Positions 1-26,019 of a stretch of 64,000 nucleotides of DNA are shown here, piece by piece. Position numbers and translations under genes: made by a program. The stretch's first letter is position 1. Each line of letters starts with the position of its first letter. The notes beneath the pieces were generated by a model. That model worked only from the letters and a program-made list of their open reading frames with translations, ran no database searches and had not been told where the DNA came from. Source of the DNA: Pseudonocardia sp. EC080619-01. Lineage in GTDB: Bacteria; Actinomycetota; Actinomycetes; Mycobacteriales; Pseudonocardiaceae. Location of the stretch: assembly GCF_001420995.1 (NCBI RefSeq), contig NZ_CP012184.1, positions 232,501-296,500 of the forward strand, given 5' to 3'.

Positions 1-676
1 TCCTGCGCCCTGCCCGGGTCCCCGCCCGGTACGTACTCACGGCGGTCGACCCCGCCACCCAGTACCGCCACGGCAGGTCGGCCGCGGCCGCCACACCCAC
101 CCGGGGACCGGTCCGCACGGACCCGGAGGGCACCGGGTCCCCCGCGACCAGCCGCACGCGCGACGCCGGGTCGGTGACGTCGACACCGTTGTCGTCGCGC
201 CCCAGCCCGAGCAGCGACGCCAGGCGGGCCGGTCCGCGAGCCAGGTCGGCGTCCGTGCGGGCGGTCGGCCGCCGGAGCCGGGCGATCCCCGGGTCGGTCA
301 CGACCTCGGCACCACGAAGCAGCACCGCGCCCGGCTCACCGTCGGACAAGCACGTCACGTTCGCGCAGAAGTGCATGCCGTACACGAAGTACACGTAGAG
401 GTGCCCCGGCGGTCCGAACATCACCGCGTTGCGCGGAGTACGGCCCCGGAACGAGTGCGACGCCGGGTCGTCCCGTCCCCGGTACGCCTCGACCTCGACG
501 AGCCGCACCGCGACCACACCGTCCGGGGTGTCCGCCTCCAGCACGCACCCCAGGAGCCGCTCGGCGGCCGGCAGGACGTCGACCGCCAGCTCCGACCGGT
601 CCAGGACGGCCGAGGGGCCCGGCCGGTCGTACCGGTCGGGCCGGTCGGGCCCCTCGGCGTCGTGCTCCGCCCCCAC
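1..676 (-). CDS. mpg: 3-methyladenine DNA glycosylase (partial, cut by window edge)
   Basis: Base-excision repair glycosylase of the AAG/MPG family, which removes alkylated purines from DNA. The readable part runs from a GTG at 676, placed directly after the TGA of the upstream aminotransferase gene (TGAGTG). Family landmarks are visible: RLVEVEAYRG with the catalytic Glu, the HLYVYFVYGMHFC stretch, LLRGAEVV, and near the window edge DLPWRYWVAGS, which lies close to the family C-terminus. About 225 residues are visible, already near the usual 200, so only a short tail should be missing. A repair gene just downstream of argH is common in actinobacteria. The N-terminal 20 residues are Asp/Pro/Arg-rich and the true start could be later. 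Confidence 0.85.
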   Translation of the reverse strand, partial: MGAEHDAEGPDRPDRYDRPGPSAVLDRSELAVDVLPAAERLLGCVLEADTPDGVVAVRLVEVEAYRGRDDPASHSFRGRTPRNAVMFGPPGHLYVYFVYGMHFCANVTCLSDGEPGAVLLRGAEVVTDPGIARLRRPTARTDADLARGPARLASLLGLGRDDNGVDVTDPASRVRLVAGDPVPSGSVRTGPRVGVAAAADLPWRYWVAGSTAVSTYRAGTRAGRR

Positions 677-12646
<11,970 letters not shown>

Positions 12647-12691
12647 TGCTCAGAACTCCTCAGGTGGTGACGCAGGTGGTGGCGGGATCGC

Positions 12692-14633
<1,942 letters not shown>

Positions 14634-14634
14634 C

Positions 14635-15018
14635 TCAGGCCGCGGAGCCCTGCTCGGTCCCGGCCGGCAGGTTCTCCTTCGCGACCTTGACCAGCGCGGC
14701 GAACGCGGCCGGGTCGCTCACGGCGATCTCGGCGAGGTTCTTGCGGTCGACCTCGACACCGGCGGCCTTGAGGCCCTGGACGAACCGGTTGTACGTCATG
14801 TCGTTCGCGCGGGCCGCGGCGTTGATGCGGGTGATCCACAGCTGCCGGAAGTCGCCCTTGCGCTGGCGACGGTCCCGGTAGGAGTAGGTCATGGAGTGGA
14901 GCATCTGCTCCTTGGCCTTGCGGTAGAGCCGCGAACGCTGTCCGCGGTATCCGGCGGCCGACTCCAGCGTGGTGCGACGCTTCTTCTGGGCGTTCACCGC
15001 GCGCTTCACGCGTGCCAT
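14635..15018 (-). CDS. rplT: 50S ribosomal protein L20
   Basis: Large-subunit assembly protein, 127 residues. [19 protein letters not shown] opening, [33 protein letters not shown] and [17 protein letters not shown] are all typical L20. A GGAGA lies seven bases before the ATG. It is third in the infC-rpmI-rplT operon; in other bacteria L20 represses this operon through the mRNA, and the infC leader is long enough for a similar site, but I could not recognise the structure. Confidence 0.98.
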   Translation of the reverse strand: MARVKRAVNAQKKRRTTLESAAGYRGQRSRLYRKAKEQMLHSMTYSYRDRRQRKGDFRQLWITRINAAARANDMTYNRFVQGLKAAGVEVDRKNLAEIAVSDPAAFAALVKVAKENLPAGTEQGSAA

Positions 15019-15090
15019 GGTGTGTCTCCTGGGGGGTTTCGGCGCCGGCCGAGGGGGATGGACGGCGCCGGAAGTTCGTGGGGCGGAAAG

Positions 15091-15285
15091 TCAGCGACCG
15101 AGCAGCTTCTTGACGCGCTTCACGTCCGGCTTGGCCACGTCGACCGTGCCCGAGAGGTCACGCTTCTCCTTGCGGGACTTGACCTCCAGCCGGTGACGGA
15201 GGCCGGCCTGCTGACGCATCAGCTTGCCGCTGCCGGTGGTGCGGACCCGCTTCGCGGTCCCCTTGTGCGTCTTGTTCTTGGGCAT
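15091..15285 (-). CDS. rpmI: 50S ribosomal protein L35
   Basis: Small basic 64-residue large-subunit protein: MPKNKTHKGTAKRVR, TGSGKLMRQQAGLRH, ending DVKRVKKLLGR. It sits between infC and rplT with gaps of 96 and 72 bases, as expected for this operon. Confidence 0.98.
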   Translation of the reverse strand: MPKNKTHKGTAKRVRTTGSGKLMRQQAGLRHRLEVKSRKEKRDLSGTVDVAKPDVKRVKKLLGR

Positions 15286-15381
15286 GACGAATCCGTTCGG
15301 TGTCGGCCCCCGGCGGCCCGGGGGTCGTTTCGGGTACTGCGTCTCCTCCCACCCGCCGGGCGACCGGCGGGCGGGCCGGAC

Positions 15382-15954
15382 TCACGCCTCGGCTTCCGCC
15401 GGGGCGTCGGTGCTGGCGGCGGCCGCGGACTTGCGCGGTGCCGGCTTCTTGGTCGGCGCCAGGACCATCGTCATGTTGCGGCCGTCCTGCTTCGGAGCGG
15501 CCTCGACGACGGCGATGTCCCCGATGTCCTCGGCAAGACGCTGCAACAGCCGGTAGCCCAGCTCGGGGCGGGACTGCTCGCGGCCACGGAACATGATCGT
15601 GACCTTGACCTTGTTGCCGCCCTCGAGGAAACGGCGGACGTGTCCGCGCTTCGTCTCGTAGTCGTGCTTGTCGATCTTCGGCCGGAGCTTCTGCTCCTTG
15701 ATCACGGTGAGCTGCTGGTTGCGCCGGGACTCCCGGGCCTTCTGCGCGCTCTCGTACTTGAACTTGCCGTAGTCCATGAGCTTGCAGACCGGCGGGCGGG
15801 CCTGGCCGGCGACCTCGACGAGGTCGAGATCGGCGTCCTGGGCCAGCCGGAGGGCGTCCTCGATGCGCACGATCCCGACCTGCTCCCCGTTCGGGCCGAC
15901 GAGGCGGACCTCGGGCACGCGGATGCGGTCGTTGATGCGGGGCTCTGTGCTGAT
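15382..15954 (-). CDS. infC: Translation initiation factor IF-3 (ATC start)
   Basis: IF-3 binds the 30S subunit and checks start codons. I place the start at an ATC (15954), giving [19 protein letters not shown] after the initiator; AGGAGA lies four bases upstream (15959-15964) and no ATG, GTG or TTG is nearby in frame. IF-3 genes are known to use rare AUU/AUC starts that let IF-3 repress its own translation. The 190-residue product has the N-domain ([15 protein letters not shown]), linker, [11 protein letters not shown], and the C-domain with [18 protein letters not shown], plus an Ala/Pro-rich tail. Confidence 0.95.
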   Translation of the reverse strand: MSTEPRINDRIRVPEVRLVGPNGEQVGIVRIEDALRLAQDADLDLVEVAGQARPPVCKLMDYGKFKYESAQKARESRRNQQLTVIKEQKLRPKIDKHDYETKRGHVRRFLEGGNKVKVTIMFRGREQSRPELGYRLLQRLAEDIGDIAVVEAAPKQDGRNMTMVLAPTKKPAPRKSAAAASTDAPAEAEA

Positions 15955-16273
15955 GGGGTCTCCTGTGTGACTCGCTGTGTCGCTTCTACCTGGTGCGCCG
16001 GCGACGACAAGCGAAGACCCGTTGATCGGCCGGGTGGCACACGTACGCCACAGGGCCGGACCATGGACCCGGACGCCGCTACGATCACGGCGCGGGTGGG
16101 AGCGGGGCTCCACTTGACGCCCGGAACACACGAGTCAACGCGGCCCCGGGTGGTCGCATTCCCAGGCTAGCAGGCGCTGCCCGGATGCCCGAACCGGGCC
16201 CGCCGTCCGGTGCGTCGCGGGGACGTCGGCCCGCCGCCCGCCGGTCCGGTCCCCGGAGGGACGGGCACGCGGA
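15955..16273 (-). promoter_or_regulatory. infC leader / uvrA-infC intergenic region
   Basis: About 320 bases without a gene between the end of uvrA and infC. It holds the infC Shine-Dalgarno (AGGAGA at 15959-15964) and presumably the promoter and leader of the infC-rpmI-rplT operon. I see no clear hairpin terminator for uvrA and no recognisable riboswitch. Confidence 0.5.
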
Positions 16274-19339
<3,066 letters not shown>

Positions 19340-19569
19340 GATGCGCGCCTCCTGGAACAGCGGGGTCGTCGGGCCGGACCCGGTTGTGACGCCCGCGGCG
19401 GTCGGGACATTCCCGTGACCGGGCTCCGGCGGCCGGTGCGGGCTGTCTCCACGTCCGGCTCCGATGCTAGGTCGGCCCACCGACAAGAACCCGTCGAGCC
19501 GGGCTCCGCCCGGTCCCTCCTCGGTGGACGCACCCCGGCACGCGCCGGTCGGTACGCCGGGGACGATAC

Positions 19570-19585
19570 TCGTACGCATGTTCGA
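19570..19585. promoter_or_regulatory. LexA (SOS) box candidate between uvrA and the metallo-hydrolase
   Basis: TCGTACGCATGTTCGA differs at one base from the actinobacterial/Gram-positive LexA consensus TCGAAC-N4-GTTCGA. It lies in the divergent region, about 230 bases before uvrA and 78 bases before the hydrolase start. uvrA is a classical SOS gene, which supports the reading. Confidence 0.65.
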
Positions 19586-19662
19586 GCCGTGAGCGGCCCC
19601 GCGGGTGCGACCGGCGGGTTCTCCCCGCCGCGATCGTCGGGGGCGGCCGATACCCTCGCGCC

Positions 19663-20337
19663 GTGGACGTCCTGGAGAACTACACCGGTCACACCGACCC
19701 CGGGGGCGCGGCCATCCGCCGCGACCTGGAGAAGCTCAGCATCAGCAAGATCTCGGTGGGCGAGATGGACAACAACGCCTACCTCCTGGTCTGCAAGGAG
19801 AGCAGCGAGGCGCTGCTGATCGACGCGGCGGCGGAGCCGGCCCGGCTGGCCGACCTGATCGGTGCGACCGACGAGCGCCCCGACCTGCGTCACCTCGTCA
19901 CCACGCACCGGCACGCCGACCACTGGCAGGCGCTGGGCGCGATCGCGGGCATGTTCGAGCCGCGGCTGATCGCCCACCCGCAGGACGCCCCGGAGCTGCC
20001 GGCCCCGATGGACGAGCTGGTCGAGGGCGGCGACACGATCGTCTTCGGCGCCGTGGAGCTCGAGGTGATCCACCTGCGTGGGCACACGCCGGGCTCGATC
20101 GCGCTGCTCTACCGGGGCGAGGACCGGCCGCACCTGTTCACCGGGGACAGCCTGTTCCCGGGCGGTCCGGGCAAGACCTGGTCGCCGGAGGACAACGCGC
20201 AGCTGCTCACCGATCTCGAGGGCCGCGTGTTCGACACCCTGCCGGACGACACCTGGTTCTACCCCGGCCACGGCGACGACTCGACGCTCGGCGAGCAGCG
20301 CCCGGGCCTGCCGGAGTGGAAGTCGCGCGGCTGGTGA
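19663..20337 (+). CDS. Metallo-beta-lactamase-fold hydrolase
   Basis: Cytosolic MBL-fold protein of 224 residues from a GTG at 19663. The zinc-site motif THRHADHWQ (HxHxDH), the later [15 protein letters not shown] and the final [13 protein letters not shown] are all present, as in glyoxalase II-like hydrolases. Substrate unknown. It is transcribed divergently from uvrA; a homologue in the same place is found in mycobacteria, so the pairing is old. A shared LexA-like box in the gap could place it in the SOS regulon. Confidence 0.85.
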   Translation: MDVLENYTGHTDPGGAAIRRDLEKLSISKISVGEMDNNAYLLVCKESSEALLIDAAAEPARLADLIGATDERPDLRHLVTTHRHADHWQALGAIAGMFEPRLIAHPQDAPELPAPMDELVEGGDTIVFGAVELEVIHLRGHTPGSIALLYRGEDRPHLFTGDSLFPGGPGKTWSPEDNAQLLTDLEGRVFDTLPDDTWFYPGHGDDSTLGEQRPGLPEWKSRGW

Positions 20338-20361
20338 CGCAGGAGGGCCGCCCGGTCGTCG

Positions 20362-21192
20362 TCAGCGCGTCGCCGGTGCGCCCGGTCGTGACCGGGAGTA
20401 CCGCCCGGGCGTGACGCCGAGCAGCCGGACGAACCGCCGGTGCAGGTGCGCCTGGTCGTGGAACCCGGCGGTGACGGCCGCCGTCGCCGGGGCCATGCCG
20501 TCCAGCAGGAGCCCACGGGCCCGTTCGACGCGGCGGGCGTCCAGGTAGCGGTGCGGGGGCAGCCCGAACCGCCGGGAGAACGCCCGCACCAGGTGACCGG
20601 GATGGGCGTGCAGCAGGCGGCCCGCCTCGTCGAGGGTGATCCCGTCCGCCGTGCGGGCGTCGAGGAGGTCGCGCAGCCGCCCGGCGAGGCCGTCGCCGGG
20701 CGGCCCCGGATCGGGCGTCCCGGCGGGGGCGAGGTGCCGGGCGAGCCGCTCGGTGACGAGTGCCAGCCGGCTCTCCGCGTGCAGGTCCGTCCCGGACGCG
20801 GTCAGCACCCGGTGCAGCTCGTCGAGGCGACGGCGCAGCACCGGGTCGCGCACCCCGGGGTGGTCGACGGCGGGCCCGATCCCGTGGTGCCCGAGCAGCC
20901 CGGGCTCGAGGTAGAGCACCCGCTTGCGGAAGCCCGCCCCGCTCGCTGCGCGGCCGTCGTGCGCGACGCCCGGGGGCAGCAGCGTCACCGGGGCCTCCTC
21001 GGTCCCGTGCGGCCGCCGGTCCAGGTCGTAGCGGACGGCACCGTCGTCGACGATCAGCAGCGTCCACGTCGCGTGCGCGTGCACCGGGTAGCGGTGCGTG
21101 CCGAACCGGGCGTGCAGGACCTCGGCGATCCCGGGGACCCGTTCCGGGCGCCAGGCGACGACGTCGTCCGGTGCCCGCTCCGCTCGGGACAT
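20362..21192 (-). CDS. AraC-family transcriptional regulator
   Basis: 276-residue regulator from the ATG at 21192. The N-terminal half is a cupin-like AraC ligand domain (VHAHATWTLLIVDDGAVRYDLD, PVTLLPPGVAHDG). The C-terminal ~100 residues hold two helix-turn-helices: ITLDEAGRLLHAHPGHLVRAFSRRFG and the AraC signature APATAAVTAGFHDQAHLHRRFVRLLGVTPGRY. Divergent from the DUF2000 gene 49 bases away, which is probably its target, an arrangement seen often for AraC regulators. Ligand unknown. Confidence 0.9.
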   Translation of the reverse strand: MSRAERAPDDVVAWRPERVPGIAEVLHARFGTHRYPVHAHATWTLLIVDDGAVRYDLDRRPHGTEEAPVTLLPPGVAHDGRAASGAGFRKRVLYLEPGLLGHHGIGPAVDHPGVRDPVLRRRLDELHRVLTASGTDLHAESRLALVTERLARHLAPAGTPDPGPPGDGLAGRLRDLLDARTADGITLDEAGRLLHAHPGHLVRAFSRRFGLPPHRYLDARRVERARGLLLDGMAPATAAVTAGFHDQAHLHRRFVRLLGVTPGRYSRSRPGAPATR

Positions 21193-21241
21193 GTGAGGAA
21201 CGTACAAGACCCGCCGGGCCCGGCACCGGAGGATCGGCCGG

Positions 21242-21697
21242 GTGACCGCACCCGACACGACGACCGTCCCCGCCCCGGCCCCGGTCGAGCGCCCCGCGAC
21301 GAAGATCGTGGTGGTGCTCCGCGACGATCTCGCCGGCTGGCAGGTCGCGAACGTGACCGCCTTCCTCTCCGCCGGCGTCGCCACCGCCGTCCCGGAACTG
21401 ATCGGCGCCCCCTACGCCGACGCCGACGGCAACACCTACCTCCCCACACTCGGCCTCCCGGTGATCGTCCGGGCGGCCGACGCCGCGACGCTCGGGACCT
21501 GCCGGGCCCGGGCCGTCACCCGCGGGCTGCCGGCCGCGATCTACACCTCGGCGATGTTCGGCACCGGCAACGACGACGACAACCGGGCCGTCGTCGCCGC
21601 CGACCGGGCCGAGGAGCTCGATCTCGTCGGTGTGGCCGTGCACGGGCCGCGGAACGCCGTCGACAAGATCGTCAAGGGGACGCGCGTCCATCCGTGA
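21242..21697 (+). CDS. DUF2000-family protein
   Basis: 151 residues, cytosolic. KIVVVLRDDLAGWQVANVTAFLSAG near the start and the final VAVHGPRNAVDKIVKGTRVHP fit the DUF2000 family, which adopts a peptidyl-tRNA hydrolase II-like fold of unknown role. GTG start at 21242. Its last 26 bases overlap the end of the convergent gene that stops at 21672. The divergent AraC regulator is the likely controller. Confidence 0.8.
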   Translation: MTAPDTTTVPAPAPVERPATKIVVVLRDDLAGWQVANVTAFLSAGVATAVPELIGAPYADADGNTYLPTLGLPVIVRAADAATLGTCRARAVTRGLPAAIYTSAMFGTGNDDDNRAVVAADRAEELDLVGVAVHGPRNAVDKIVKGTRVHP

Positions 21698-22004
21698 TCC
21701 GCGGCGCCGCCTCGTCCGTGACCGCCGCGCCGGGCGGGACGGGGAGCCCGGCCGCCGCGAACAGCTCGGCCCAGCGTGCGGGGCCCAGCCGGTCGACGGC
21801 GTCGTCGGCCCCCGCCCAGGCCTGCCGGACCGCCGCGGGGAGGAGCTCGTCGTCCAGCAGGCCCGCGTCGTCCAGCTCGGCGAGCAGCAACGGCACCCGG
21901 TTCCCGCCGACTCGGGCGGCCGCCGCGTCCCACTCGGCGGCCGTGAGCGGGCGGTCGCGGTCGAGCAGCGCGTTCACGGTGATCTCGTAGAGGGCCTGGC
22001 TCAC
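21672..22004 (-). CDS. Small acidic protein, unknown
   Basis: 110 residues from a GTG at 22004 (VSQALYEITVNALLDRD). Mostly helical, acidic, with LTAAEWDAAAARVG and LLLAELDDAGLLDDELLP; no signal peptide or membrane segment. Codon third positions are strongly G/C in this frame, which supports coding. Overlaps the DUF2000 gene tail to tail by 26 bases. No family recognised. The start is uncertain because no strong ribosome-binding site is visible. Confidence 0.55.
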   Translation of the reverse strand: MSQALYEITVNALLDRDRPLTAAEWDAAAARVGGNRVPLLLAELDDAGLLDDELLPAAVRQAWAGADDAVDRLGPARWAELFAAAGLPVPPGAAVTDEAAPRITDGRASP

Positions 22005-22199
22005 CCGGCCAGGATGCCGTGACGCGCGGGCCCCGTCGGCGACCGGGCCCGTCCGAGCGGCGTACGGGCTCCGGTCGTGCCGGCGGTACGTCCGTCGCTG
22101 TCGTTCACGCACGGTCATCGTTGCAGGACGACCGGCCGCCGTTACTGCTCCGAACGGACGCTGTGCGCGACCACGAGGTGCACTTACCGTGCCCGATCG

Positions 22200-22633
22200 A
22201 TGAGCGCTCCCCACGCCGACGACCGTGCCCACGACCGAACCGAGGACCGCCGCAACGGCCATCCGGCCGCCGGTGTGCTCGACGGACCACCGTTGCCGCG
22301 TCCCCGTCCGGCACCGTCGCCCGGCGCCGGCGCCGATCGCCGCGCCGCCCCGGACGGAGCGGGCGTTCCCGGCGGCCCCGGTGAGGCGGGGACGCCGGAC
22401 GGGCCGGGCGCCCTCGGGCAGGCCGGCTTCCCCGGGGTAGCCGGTGTCCCCGGCCCGCGCCGCGACGCCGGACCGATCGCTCCACCGCGCCCACAGGTCC
22501 CGGGTCCGCGTGCACCCGGGACCGCCGGACCGGCCGGACACGGGCCCGCCGCACCGGCGGGCCCGGCCCCCGGGGCGACCGAGCTGACCGGCCCCGTCCA
22601 GGGCCCGCCGGCCGGCCCGCGCACTCCCCCCCC
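22200..22633 (+). other. Pro/Gly-rich open frame, probably the frame-shifted N-terminal half of the next gene
   Basis: From the ATG at 22200 (MSAPHADDRAHDRTEDRR) this frame is open, strongly G/C at third positions, and encodes a disordered Pro/Gly/Ala-rich segment. It includes about ten Gly-X-Y triplets (GGP GEA GTP DGP GAL GQA GFP GVA GVP). At 22626-22633 there is a run of eight C; adding one C would join this frame to the downstream membrane protein without a break. Either a base was lost or misread, or the tract slips. Confidence 0.55.
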
Positions 22634-23317
22634 ATGCCCTGGCCTGCGGTCCCGCCGCCCGGAGCGCCCGTGCCGCAGGTGTACCCCGGCGGCCGTCCGC
22701 AGCACGACCAGGACCGGCAGGCGGGCCGGTGGAACCCCCTCGTCGCCCTGCGTGCCGTCGACACCGAGCGGTTCACCGGGACGCTCCGGTCCGCCGTGCC
22801 GCACCGGACCGCCGCCATCGCCGTCGGCGCGACGCTGGCGCTCGCCGTCGGCGTCGTCGTCGCCGCCTACGCGGGAGCCGGCTCCGGGACGGACGCCGCC
22901 GGTGTGGGTGCGCCGGCGACGGACGCGACCGTCCCGGCCCCGGCCGACCTGGTCGCGGGCAGCACCGCCGCCGACCCGGCCGCGTTCGGCGACGTCGCGG
23001 CCTTCACCTCCCCGACCGGCAACATCGCCTGCCGCGTCGACGGCGGCGAGGCGCGCTGCGACGTGCGGAACCGGCAGTGGACCGCCGAGGGCATCGACGG
23101 CTGCACCGACCCCGGCCTCGTCGTCGGCCGCGCCGGCGGCGCGCGGGCGAGCTGCGACGGAGTCCCGGCGCCGACCGACGGGACGGCCCTCGGCTACGAC
23201 ACGCACGTGACACGCGGCGACGTCACCTGCGTCAGCCGCCGGACCGGTGTCGAGTGCCGTGATGCGGCGTCCGGCCACGGCTTCAGCGCGGCCCGGGCGT
23301 CGTACCGCCTGTACTGA
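22634..23317 (+). CDS. Single-pass membrane protein with extracytoplasmic Cys-rich domain, unknown
   Basis: 227 residues if started at the ATG 22634, which has no ribosome-binding site and directly follows the C8 tract. Pro-rich cytosolic start (PWPAVPPPGAPVP), one membrane helix (AAIAVGATLALAVGVVVAAYAGA), then an Ala-rich stalk and an outer domain with six Cys (NIACRVD, ARCDVRN, DGCTD, ASCDG, VTCVS, VECRD), likely three disulfides. The pattern FTSPTGNIACRV...CDV...W occurs in small secreted actinobacterial proteins of unknown role. The true protein probably begins at 22200 in the other frame. Confidence 0.7.
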   Translation: MPWPAVPPPGAPVPQVYPGGRPQHDQDRQAGRWNPLVALRAVDTERFTGTLRSAVPHRTAAIAVGATLALAVGVVVAAYAGAGSGTDAAGVGAPATDATVPAPADLVAGSTAADPAAFGDVAAFTSPTGNIACRVDGGEARCDVRNRQWTAEGIDGCTDPGLVVGRAGGARASCDGVPAPTDGTALGYDTHVTRGDVTCVSRRTGVECRDAASGHGFSAARASYRLY

Positions 23318-23335
23318 CGGCTAGCGTCGCGGCCC

Positions 23336-24064
23336 GTGACGGTGGTCGTGGAGATCTTCACCGACGGTGCCTGCGTGCCGAACCCGGGTCCCGGTGGCTG
23401 GGGTGCGGTGCTGCGTTACGGCGAACACGAGCGGGAGCTGCACGGCGGGGAGCCCACGACCACGACGAACAACCGGATGGAGCTCACCGCGCCGATCCGC
23501 GCGCTGGAGGCGCTCACCCGGCACAGCGTCGTCCACCTGCACACCGACAGCACCTACGTGCGCAACGGGATCACCCAGTGGCTGCCGCGCTGGAAGACGC
23601 GCGGCTGGCGCACCGCCGCCGGGGAGCCGGTGAAGAACGACGACCTCTGGCGCGAGCTGGACGCCGCCGTCCGGCGGCACGACGTGACCTGGTTCTGGGT
23701 GAAGGGACACTCGGGGCACCCGGAGAACGAGCGCGCCGACCGGCTCGCGGCGCAAGGCTGCGCGGTGGCCGGGCGGCGCCGGCGCGCACGGCCGCGACGG
23801 GGCGTCGGATACGGTCCGGCTCGACCCCGACCTCCCCGGAGAGACGCCCGTGACGGACACGTTCCCCCGCCTGCACGCCCGCACCCGACGGTTCTCCCTC
23901 GGCGTCCCCCGCGGGTTCACCGTCGCCCCGGACGGGTCCCGCGCGGTGTTCCTGCGCACCCGGTCGGGGACCGACCCGGTGACGTGCCTGTGGTCGGTCG
24001 ACGCGGCGACCGGCGAGGAGCGGCTGCTGGTGGACCCGGCGCAGGTCCCGGGTCTGCCGGGTGA
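23336..24064 (+). CDS. rnhA: Ribonuclease HI with abnormal 3' extension
   Basis: Degrades RNA in RNA-DNA hybrids. The catalytic core is complete in the first ~140 residues: [62 protein letters not shown] (Asp, Glu, Asp, Asp plus the His of KGHSGH). The frame should stop soon after ADRLAAQG but instead runs on as an Arg/Pro-rich tail for about 100 codons, 215 bases into the next gene. In the +2 frame a TGA overlaps the peptidase start (CCGTGACG), so a one-base shift near 23760-23790 could have removed the original stop. Confidence 0.85.
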   Translation: MTVVVEIFTDGACVPNPGPGGWGAVLRYGEHERELHGGEPTTTTNNRMELTAPIRALEALTRHSVVHLHTDSTYVRNGITQWLPRWKTRGWRTAAGEPVKNDDLWRELDAAVRRHDVTWFWVKGHSGHPENERADRLAAQGCAVAGRRRRARPRRGVGYGPARPRPPRRDARDGHVPPPARPHPTVLPRRPPRVHRRPGRVPRGVPAHPVGDRPGDVPVVGRRGDRRGAAAGGPGAGPGSAG

Positions 24065-25946
24065 GGAGGACCTGCCCGCCGCGGAGCGCGCCCGCCGGGA
24101 GCGGGTGCGCGAGCAGGCCGGCGGCGTCGTCGGGTACACGGTGGACGCCGCCGTCGAGCGGGCCGTGTTCGCGCTGTCCGGGCGTCCGTTCACCGTCGCG
24201 CTCACCGGGGACCCGCAGGTCCGCCCGCTCGACGTGGGCGCGGTGGAGGCCGTCGTCGACCCGCGGATCGACCCCACCGGTTCCCGGGTCGCGTTCGTCG
24301 CCGACCGGGCACTGCACCTGCACGACCTCGCCACCGGTACGACGACGCGGCCGGCCGTGCCCGACGCCGACGACGTGTCCTACGGACTCGCCGACTTCGC
24401 CGCGGCCGAGGAGATGGGCCGCACCCGCGGCTTCTGGTGGTCCCCCGACGGCGACGCGCTGCTCGTCGCCCGGGTCGACGAGTCCCCCGTCGCCCGCTGG
24501 CACATCGCCGATCCGGCCCACCCGGACCGGGTCCCGGCCGAGGTCCGGTACCCCGCGGCGGGCACTCCGAACGCCGTCGTCGGCCTGGAGATCGTGACCC
24601 TCGACGGCACCCGTACGCCGGTGCGCTGGGACGCCGGCGCCCACGAGTACCTCGCCACCGCCGGGTGGGACGCGCACGGCCCGCTGCTCTCGGTGCAGCC
24701 GCGCGACCAGCGGGAGGTGCGCACCCTCGCCGTCGACCCCGCGACGGGCACCACGACCACCCTGCACTCGCAGACCGACGCGGTGTGGGTGGAGAACGTC
24801 CCGGGCGTGCCGGCCCGCACGGAGTCCGGTGCGCTCGTCCGGGTCACCGACGACGGCGGGGCGCGCCGCCTCGTACACGGCGACGCCACGCTCACGGGGC
24901 CGGACCTGCAGGTCCGCGACGTCCTCGGGATCGACGGCGAGACCGTCCTGTTCCGGGCGTCGGCCGACCCGACGTCGGTGGCGCTCTACTCGGTCGCCCC
25001 CGGCGGTTCGCCCGTCCTGCTCTCCCCCGCCGACGGCCTGCACGCGGGCACGGCGGCGGGCGGCACCCTGGTCCGGATCTCCCAGGACCTGGTGACCGCG
25101 CCGCACGCGGTGCTGGTGACCGCGGACGGCACCGAGCACCCGGTCGCCGGGCACGCCGTCGAGCCGGGCCTCTCGCCCGCACCCGCGCTGCACGCGTTCG
25201 GCGAGCGGGCGCTGCGGACCGCGGTGTTCCTGCCGTCCGGGCACGTCCCGGGCACGAAGGTCCCGGTCCTGCTCGACCCGTACGGCGGGCCGCACTCCCA
25301 GCGCGTCGTGCGGTCCCGCAACGCGCACCTGACCAGCCGCTGGTTCGCCGAGCAGGGTTTCGCGGTGGTCGTCACCGACGGCCGCGGCTCGCCGGGGCGC
25401 GGCCCGGAGTTCGAGCGGGCGATCCACGGCGACCTCGCGGGTCCGGTGCTGGAGGACCAGGTCGCGGCGCTGCACGCCGCCGCCGACGAGTACCCGGACC
25501 TGGACCTGACCCGGGTCGGCATCCGCGGCTGGTCGTTCGGCGGGTACCTGGCCGCACTCGCCGTGCTGCGCAGGCCGGACGTGTTCCACGCGGGTGTGGC
25601 GGGCGCGCCGGTCACCGACTGGGCGCTGTACGACACCCACTACACCGAGCGCTACCTCGGGATGCCCGGCGGCGAGTCGTACACCCGGTCGTCGATCGTC
25701 GACGACGCCGGGACCCCGCCGACCGCGGACGCCCCGCACCGCCCGCTGATGATCGTCCACGGCCTGGCCGACGACAACGTCGTCGCCGCGCACACGCTGC
25801 GCCTGTCCTCGGCGCTGCTCGCCGCCGGCCGCCCGCACCAGGTGCTGCCGCTGTCGGGGGTCACGCACATGACCCCGCAGGAGGTCGTCGCGGAGAACCT
25901 GCTGCTCCTGCAGGTCGGGTTCCTGCGCGAGGCCCTCGGCGGCTGA
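23850..25946 (+). CDS. Prolyl oligopeptidase-family (S9) serine peptidase, DPP IV-like
   Basis: 698 residues from a GTG at 23850 ([21 protein letters not shown]), with GGAGAG upstream. The N-terminal ~430 residues form a DPP IV-type beta-propeller ([34 protein letters not shown] is the Glu-pair substrate region in pieces). The C-terminal alpha/beta hydrolase domain has nucleophile motif GWSFGGYLA, Asp in GLADDNV and His in GVTHMTPQ. No signal peptide, so cytosolic cleavage of N-terminal dipeptides from Pro/Ala peptides is likely. It is unrelated to the M16 peptidases that process PqqA, although it lies just upstream of the quinoprotein region. Confidence 0.9.
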   Translation: MTDTFPRLHARTRRFSLGVPRGFTVAPDGSRAVFLRTRSGTDPVTCLWSVDAATGEERLLVDPAQVPGLPGEEDLPAAERARRERVREQAGGVVGYTVDAAVERAVFALSGRPFTVALTGDPQVRPLDVGAVEAVVDPRIDPTGSRVAFVADRALHLHDLATGTTTRPAVPDADDVSYGLADFAAAEEMGRTRGFWWSPDGDALLVARVDESPVARWHIADPAHPDRVPAEVRYPAAGTPNAVVGLEIVTLDGTRTPVRWDAGAHEYLATAGWDAHGPLLSVQPRDQREVRTLAVDPATGTTTTLHSQTDAVWVENVPGVPARTESGALVRVTDDGGARRLVHGDATLTGPDLQVRDVLGIDGETVLFRASADPTSVALYSVAPGGSPVLLSPADGLHAGTAAGGTLVRISQDLVTAPHAVLVTADGTEHPVAGHAVEPGLSPAPALHAFGERALRTAVFLPSGHVPGTKVPVLLDPYGGPHSQRVVRSRNAHLTSRWFAEQGFAVVVTDGRGSPGRGPEFERAIHGDLAGPVLEDQVAALHAAADEYPDLDLTRVGIRGWSFGGYLAALAVLRRPDVFHAGVAGAPVTDWALYDTHYTERYLGMPGGESYTRSSIVDDAGTPPTADAPHRPLMIVHGLADDNVVAAHTLRLSSALLAAGRPHQVLPLSGVTHMTPQEVVAENLLLLQVGFLREALGG

Positions 25947-26003
25947 GTCCCGCCCCCGGTGCACCCGGTGCCGGTACCGGGCACCGCGACGGGCCGCATC
26001 ACC

Positions 26004-26019
26004 CGAAACACGTGTTTCG
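26004..26019. promoter_or_regulatory. Palindromic operator candidate upstream of rubredoxin
   Basis: CGAAACACGTGTTTCG is a perfect 16-base palindrome in a GC-rich gap, about 180 bases before the rubredoxin start. The core GAAACA-CG-TGTTTC returns as GAAACA-CA-TGTTTC at 27402-27415. A dimeric TetR-, LysR- or MarR-type regulator could bind it; no such gene sits beside it. Confidence 0.5.

Noticed and set aside
22184..23278. Collagen-like frame on the minus strand
   Set aside because: Any GGN-CCN-rich DNA reads as Gly/Pro repeats on both strands; the plus strand has better third-position bias and the membrane helix continuation.
23850..25946. S9 peptidase as the PqqA-processing protease
   Set aside because: Known PqqF/PqqG enzymes are M16 zinc peptidases; the S9 gene is upstream of a separate operon and shows DPP IV-type features.
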